Source: Owenia fusiformis
Lineage: Eukaryota; Annelida; Polychaeta; Sabellida; Oweniidae
Direction of reading: 5' to 3'
DNA: 64,000 nucleotides
Assembly (NCBI GenBank): GCA_903813345.2
Contig: CAIIXF020000011.1
Location: forward strand, 23,045,754 to 23,109,753
Each line of letters starts with the position of its first letter. Position 1 is the first letter of the stretch. The position numbers and the translations under genes were made by a program. This document shows positions 58,002-64,000 of this stretch, piece by piece. A model generated the notes under the pieces. That model was not told the origin of the DNA. It saw only the letters and a list, made by a program, of their open reading frames with translations, and did no database searches.

Positions 58002-58940
58002 TATCATGTATGGGCCCTAGTATAGCACATACCACACCTGCTAAGACATGTAAGATCTCGGATCGGTTGAGACAGGTTTAACCAATCACATTTTTTTGGT
58101 GCAGAATCATATTTTTCCATCTTTCTCTGATGGTGGCTGTACAAAATCTATTTCTATGCTTGGTCACCGGGGAAATTAGACAAGCCTTAGCTATGCCGTA
58201 GTGTCAGTCTGGCTGTACGGTCGACGTACGTTATCCCTGCAACCACCTTGCGTGTTCTTTGGTATTTGTCAAAAACCTACGGCGGCCGACGTCCCAAGGA
58301 AACTATACGTCATCATTCAAATGGTTACATTATTAATAGTGACAGCTAGGTCGTTGTAATGGCTTTTTCGCGGCCTACCTTACTATCGTTGAAGGGAGGG
58401 GGGGGGGGGTGAGGGTGTCAATATGATGTAAATGTAGTAGGTGAACCGATTGACCCTGGCGTATATATCACCTAGAATAATCTTATTATGTTTTATCTAA
58501 GAGTTCATATTTCAGTTTACGCAAGTTTACGCAAGTACACATTACATGTGTATGAAATAAAGATTACATACAGTTGTGTGGTTGATAGTTGAAGAAAACC
58601 AGGTTCCGGCGTTCCTTCAAATGGCATCGTCGAATCCCACGCTCAGCAATCACTATGTTCTATCTGAGGATAGGTCCGAAGCTTGATGAAGCAAGATGTC
58701 AAATGGTTGAATCTATTTGATCAAAAGGTTTTGCAAAGTATTTTTAACCTTTAAATCAGGGGCGTATACAGGACCTAAACTTGGTGACGCAAATTGGGAA
58801 AGGTGAGGCAAAATAAAGTGGAGTTAACATATAAGGTAGTTACACAATGACACTAGCATGAGAGAGCAATGATTTAAAGAATGTTTCGTTTCGAGAATTC
58901 ATGCATTGTGTTCGTGAAATGTTTAATGTTCAACCAATAT
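58002..58940. other. Intergenic, nothing recognised
   Basis: Includes a short G run (58,400) and locally higher GC (58,190-58,300) but no exon, RNA gene or element that I can support. Confidence 0.45.
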
Positions 58941-61810
58941 TAGGCCATCAGCCTGGGGGGTTGGTCGGTATCAAATTAGGGGAATAATCGCCATAGTGAT
59001 TTTTGGGAAGCTTAAGACCTCTAGAGTAAGAAAATATGTGATAGCATTGTAACAGTTGTAGCTAAATGGGTGTTATCACCCATTTTTCAAAATGGCCGCC
59101 GGTGCACGTGTTACAATATAAGAGTGGGTATATCTAAGCACACTGAGATGCAAAAACTGTGATTTTAGGACCTATGTCTAGGTTTTAGGCTCAAAGATTT
59201 CATTTATGTCTAAATCTAAGTCATCAAACAATTGTTTCTTATAGAAATCCAAGATGGCTGCCAAAATGGGTGCAAAAACGAATATGTAACTACTGTTAAT
59301 GCTCAAGAAACACTCAAGAACAGTGATTTTTTAGCCCATGTCTATGTTTTAGAGGTCAAGGATTTGATTTATGTCTAAATCTGAGTCATCAAATAATTAC
59401 TTTTCATAAAAATCCAAGATGGCCACCAAAATGGCTGTCAAAATGAATATTCAACTATTGATTTAAGCTCAAAGAACAGTTAAAAACAGTGATTTTGGAG
59501 CACATGTCTGCGTTTTAGGTGTCAAGGATTTCATTTATGTCTAAATCTGAGTCATCAAACAATTACTTTAGATAGAAATCCAAGATGGCCACCAAAATGA
59601 GTGCCAAAATGAACATTTAACTGATTGATTTAAGCTCATAGAACAGTTGAGAGCCGTGATTTTGGAGACAATGTCTTGGTTTAAGGGGTCAAAGATTTGA
59701 CTTGTCTAAATCTAAGTCATCAAACAATTACTTTATATAGAAATCCAAGATGGCCATCAAAATGGGTGCCAAAATGAATATTCAACTATTGATTTAAGCT
59801 CAAAGAACAGTTAAGAATAGTGATTTTGGAGACAATGTCAAGGTTTTAGGGGTCAAAGGTTTCATTTATGTCTAAATCTGAGTCATCGAATAATTGCTTT
59901 TCATAGAAATCCAAGATAGTCACCAAAATGGGTGCCAATAACAAGTAAATTTGGATTTAAGCTGAAAGAACAGTTTATAACAGTAATTTGAGACCATGTC
60001 AAGATTTTTGGTGTCAAGAATTTCAGTTATGTCTAAAACTATAAATAATTCCTTCATTTTGATTTTATTTATTATCTAAACATATAGAGGAGTTAGAACA
60101 TTAATTTTTTTATATTTTAAGTTTGTGAGGTCAATGATTTTAATTTTGTCTTTACTAAAATCAACAAACATTTTATTTATATGGATATCCAAGATGGCCT
60201 CCAAAATGGCCACCAAAATGAATTCATATAACTATTCATTTAACCACATAGATCACCAAGAACAATAATTTTGGAAGCAATGTTTACTTTAAGGAGGTCA
60301 AGAATTTCAGTTATCTAGAGCTAAGCCATGAAACAATCTGTGATTAATATCAGAATTCAAGATGGATGCCAAAGTGTTAATAATATTATAAAAGGTCAAA
60401 TAAGAACAAACAATTACATGAACATTTGCGAAATAAAATTTTAGGTATAATCATCGCATTAGCAATATTACTGTAATTGGTGGCTCAGTGTCATAAACAT
60501 TGACTATAGAAAGAAGTAGACTGCCCATAGAAATAAGTATATTATTGGATGGAGAAGATCAAGCACAAGAAATTCCTCAAAGACAAGTGTATCATACACC
60601 AGAGAGAGTTTGATGAAGATAAACATTTTAGTCAGTCCTTAAAATTGTGACTCTGCAGCCATTTTGATGGCCATCTTGGATATCAAAATAAAGGAATTAT
60701 TTTATGACTTAATTATAGACAAAAGTGAAATCCTTGGCCTCTTAAACCTGGACATGGTCTCCAAAATCACTGTCCTTAATTGTTCTTTGAGCTTAGATCA
60801 ATAGTTACATATTCATTTCAGCACCCATTTTGGTGCCCATCTTGGATTTCTATAAAAAGTAATAATTATTTGATTACTTAGATTTAGACATAAATGAAAT
60901 CCTTGGCCCCTCCAGTCTCCAAAATTACTGTTCTTATCTTAACTGTTCTTTTAGCTTTAATCAATAGTTACATATTCATTTTGGCATCCATTTTGGTGGC
61001 CATCTTGGATTTCTATAAAAAGTAATTGTTTGATGACTTAGATTTAGACATAAATGAAATCCTTGACCCTTAAAACCGAGACATGATCTCCAAAATCACT
61101 GTTCTTTTAGCTTAAATCAATAGTTACATATTCATTTTGGCATCCATTTTGGTGGCCATCTTGGATTTCTATAAAAAGTAATTGTTTGATGACTTAGATT
61201 TAGACATAAATGAAATCCTTGACCCTAAAAACCGAGACATGATCTCCAAAATCACTATTCTTTGAGCTTAAATCAATAGTTACATATTCGTTTTGGCACC
61301 CATTTTGGTGGCCATCTTGTATTTTTATGAAAAGGTAATTATTTGATAACTCCGATTTAGACATCAATGAAATCCTTGACTCTAGAACTGTGACATGATC
61401 TCCAAAATCACTGTTCTTAACTGTTCTTCGAGCTTAAATCAATGGTTACATACCGGTATTCGTTTTGGCACCCAATTTGGTGGCCATCTTGGATTTCTAT
61501 AAAAAGCAATTGCTTGATGATTTAGATTTAGACATAAATGAAATCCTTGACCCCTAAACCCCTACCATAGACCCTAAAATCACAGTTCCTGCATCTCAGT
61601 ATGCTTAGATATACCCACACTTATATTGTAACACGTGCACCGGCGGCCATTTTGAAAAATGGGTGATAACACCCACTTAGCTACAACTGTTGCAATGCTA
61701 TCACATATTTTCTTACTCTAGAGGTCTTAACCTTCCCAAAAATCACTATGGCGATTATTCCCCTGATTTGATACCGATAACCTAAATTTTGGGGTGAAGC
61801 TGATGGCCTA
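58941..61810. mobile_element. 2.87-kb foldback element with mirrored tandem repeats
   Basis: TAGGCCATCAG starts at 58941 and CTGATGGCCTA ends at 61810; flanks are ATAT / TATAT. The outer 280 bp of each side are strong inverse copies (GGGGAATAATCGCCATAGTG, CTCTAGAGTAAGAAAATATG, CGGCGGCCATTTTGAAAAAT). Inside, each arm is an array of about six 165-bp units, in opposite orientation on the two sides (CCAAGATGGC at about 59247, 59411, 59579, 59745 on the left; GCCATCTTGG at about 60669, 60837, 61000, 61155, 61485 on the right). No open frame of note. Confidence 0.85.
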
Positions 61811-64000
61811 TATATCGTCGCGTGAGAATAACTTTGTACTAACTACCATTTTCCAAAAAATTGAGATAGACATGGAATTTTACTATTTGAAACACAGGCT
61901 TTCATCTCAGATACATGATGCCCCATCTCAATTCCCTCTCATTAAGCTAGAATTCAGTGTGAAATTGTACCATCTCCAGACAAACAGCTTATTTCTAATT
62001 TCAAATTGTCATATCTGATATCAACTGTTTCAACCAATCAACTCTCTAAGAATTGGTCATGTGACTTGCAAAACTTGGAGTTATAACAATCTTATATTAA
62101 AACGAAGTATGCCAATATGCATGTTATTGTATCTAGAATTAAATAATGTTTTGTAACACAATACCATACCAGTTAGCATGCCTGGCCTTTCATGTTTTAG
62201 TTTTAGAACTATTACAAGTAGATCAAAGAAATAAAATGATACAGTATGTGTAATCCCATGACGTGTCACAAAAAGCTCGCGCACGCATTGTTACACATTT
62301 TGTGGCGTAATCCAGAGGATCCTCGCTTTTAACATGATAGAATGTGACGTTTTTGAGAAAAATGTACACACATGAAAATCCTTTCGTCCTCCACATTTAC
62401 CTCTATATCTCAAAACATTTTAGACGAATAACCCTGATATCATATATATATTGTTAATGGGCTAGGAGCATCATAAAACACGAATCAATTGATATTTTAG
62501 GTGAAATAAATATACGTGTTGCTGTGCTTGAAAATAGGCGAATGGCGTAAATTAGCCCTATTTTAATGAATTTTGAAAACCTTTCGTCCGTCAATATGGG
62601 ACGCTTACTAAAATTCATCCTTTGAAATAAAACTTCCATCTACCTTTATCAAGACGAAAAATAAGTATAATAGTAATATATTGTTTGAGTTATGAGCGTT
62701 TAAAGACGAAAAATAATTCAAAATGTAACGTGTCAACATGGGATATTTGCCAGATGTTTTGGTAAAAAACTATTTTTTAAAACCGAACGCGCAAAAAAAT
62801 GTGAACGGAGTGTAGTTGATCTAAAATCTTCATCGAAACAGCTTTAAAATGATATATAACTTTAATTAGAACATTATCTTATAATCCGGGGAATCAAAGT
62901 TACATTCACGCGATACCCTTAAAAAACAAATGCGCCACCTTTTTGCGACACGTCCATGCATATTCAAATTATATGCCCTCAATTACTCTTTGTATTATGG
63001 ATGCTCATTGGATTATTCATGGCCACATGATATGAAATAGAATTACTAATTTCCTCGAAAACCTAAATCCTTGCTACAAGGGAAGATGAAAAGTACAAAT
63101 GACCAGTTAATTAGATCATGTGAGCAGTCAAAAGTACCCTTTATCTTCCCTGCTACCAGGTCTTATAGGGGTTTGAATGGCCAAATGCAATAGAAATGCA
63201 TATACGAAGCTGTCATCATTAAATGTTGAAAATGAAAGACTACTTATTTGTTTCTTCAAATAGAGTACATAATAATAGCTTATATACTAGATATAGTAAT
63301 CAAAACAAATAGTAACTGTCATATTTTGCACTACATTGCTCAAAGGCAATCACTGTCTGTATACTATTGAAATCTCTTTCAAAATGATGTTTTATAGTTT
63401 GTGGAAAAAAGCTAAATCTATTTAAACTAGCTTTATCTTTTACTGACCATACACTATATCAACAAGGCGTTATCTTTATGTTAGTATAGTCCCTTAAAAC
63501 ACTTATTTTATTTTCTCTTCATCTATGATTTACTTTGCGCTTTTCACTGAACATCTGGGATCTTTTTAGTTATTTTATTACTAGTATGTTTTTCAGATTT
63601 GTCCTTTCTTTTGCATTTTTGGGATCATTGTTTTTAGATCATCTACATTTTATTTTGGAAAAGTAACAAATTGGTTCAATTTCTTTACAAAGAGCCACTC
63701 TTAGTCTCCACTTCTACAATTGCTTCAATTCCCAATTGTACTCCACAGAGTAGCAAACAACAGAAAATGAATGGATAATGATAGCTGCATCCCAATGAAC
63801 AAAATGTGATTACCTAAATCGAGGTTTCATCACTTTCATTAATCTAAAATGAATTAGAAATTATTTTTCTGTTTTCAAATTTCTTCCATGTGCATGTAAT
63901 AAAAATTGGTTATGTCTTAGGCCCTAAGGATCTGAAACCTGCTGGTCAAAATGGAATTACGGACCAGTTGCAATGTTATTCTCCTATACCCAGTGAAAAA
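61811..64000. other. Intergenic tail of the window
   Basis: AT-rich, no gene recognised. Near 63,741-63,815 ACTCCACAGAGTAGCAAAC and CCCAATGAACAAAATGTG resemble the left edge of the 23.0-kb repeat, so another copy may begin here and run past the window. Confidence 0.45.

Noticed and set aside
61794-62639. Short open frames at the right end
   Set aside because: 60-75 codons, no motifs, no splice-compatible neighbours; consistent with chance in AT-rich sequence.
1-64000. CRISPR arrays, prokaryotic operons, tRNA or rRNA genes
   Set aside because: Tandem arrays here have no conserved repeat-unique spacer pattern, and no tRNA-like cloverleaf or rRNA sequence was recognised; the gene structure is plainly eukaryotic.

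Overview
This is animal nuclear DNA: AT-rich, with many introns, canonical GT-AG splice sites and a heavy load of transposons. It most likely comes from a marine invertebrate; I cannot name the phylum from sequence alone. The window holds two recognisable protein genes, the 3' exon of a third, an almost complete L1-like retrotransposon, and many non-autonomous DNA transposons and foldback elements.

The left and centre (3.5-43.8 kb, minus strand) are filled by one gene for intersectin (ITSN), an endocytic scaffold and Cdc42 exchange factor. I assembled 34 exons from the start codon at 43,760 to 3,489. Their reading phase is continuous and adds up to 4,890 nt (1,630 codons). They encode EH1, EH2, a long charged coiled coil, five SH3 domains (A-E) and the first half of the DH domain. 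The rest of DH, plus PH and C2, is not in the window. The last 3.5 kb instead holds repeats and, at 1-628, the terminal exon of an unrelated gene on the opposite strand.

The right part (49.0-55.8 kb, plus strand) is a complete 11-exon gene for a CRYZL1-type quinone oxidoreductase-like protein (1,071 nt including the stop, 356 aa). It is divergent from ITSN. ITSN1 and CRYZL1 are also divergent neighbours in human (21q22.11), so this appears to be very old microsynteny. The 5.25 kb between the two start codons has a candidate shared promoter near 47.7-47.9 kb, with CCAAT boxes on both strands and a CRE palindrome, plus three or more inserted elements.

Mobile DNA explains most of the rest. An L1/Tx1-like LINE (28,756-34,412) lies in an ITSN intron; ORF1 is open and ORF2 has one frameshift and one stop. 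Several hAT-like elements have recognisable target duplications (20.2, 39.1, 44.7, 45.6, 45.7 and 53.8 kb). There are mariner and pogo-like remnants, a 2.87-kb foldback element (58,941-61,810), and a family with ATGTCCCCACCA ends and internal tandem repeats (3.7, 13.0 kb). Three tandem arrays of about 91-100 bp lie on or next to ITSN splice junctions.

No tRNA, rRNA, CRISPR array or prokaryotic feature was seen.
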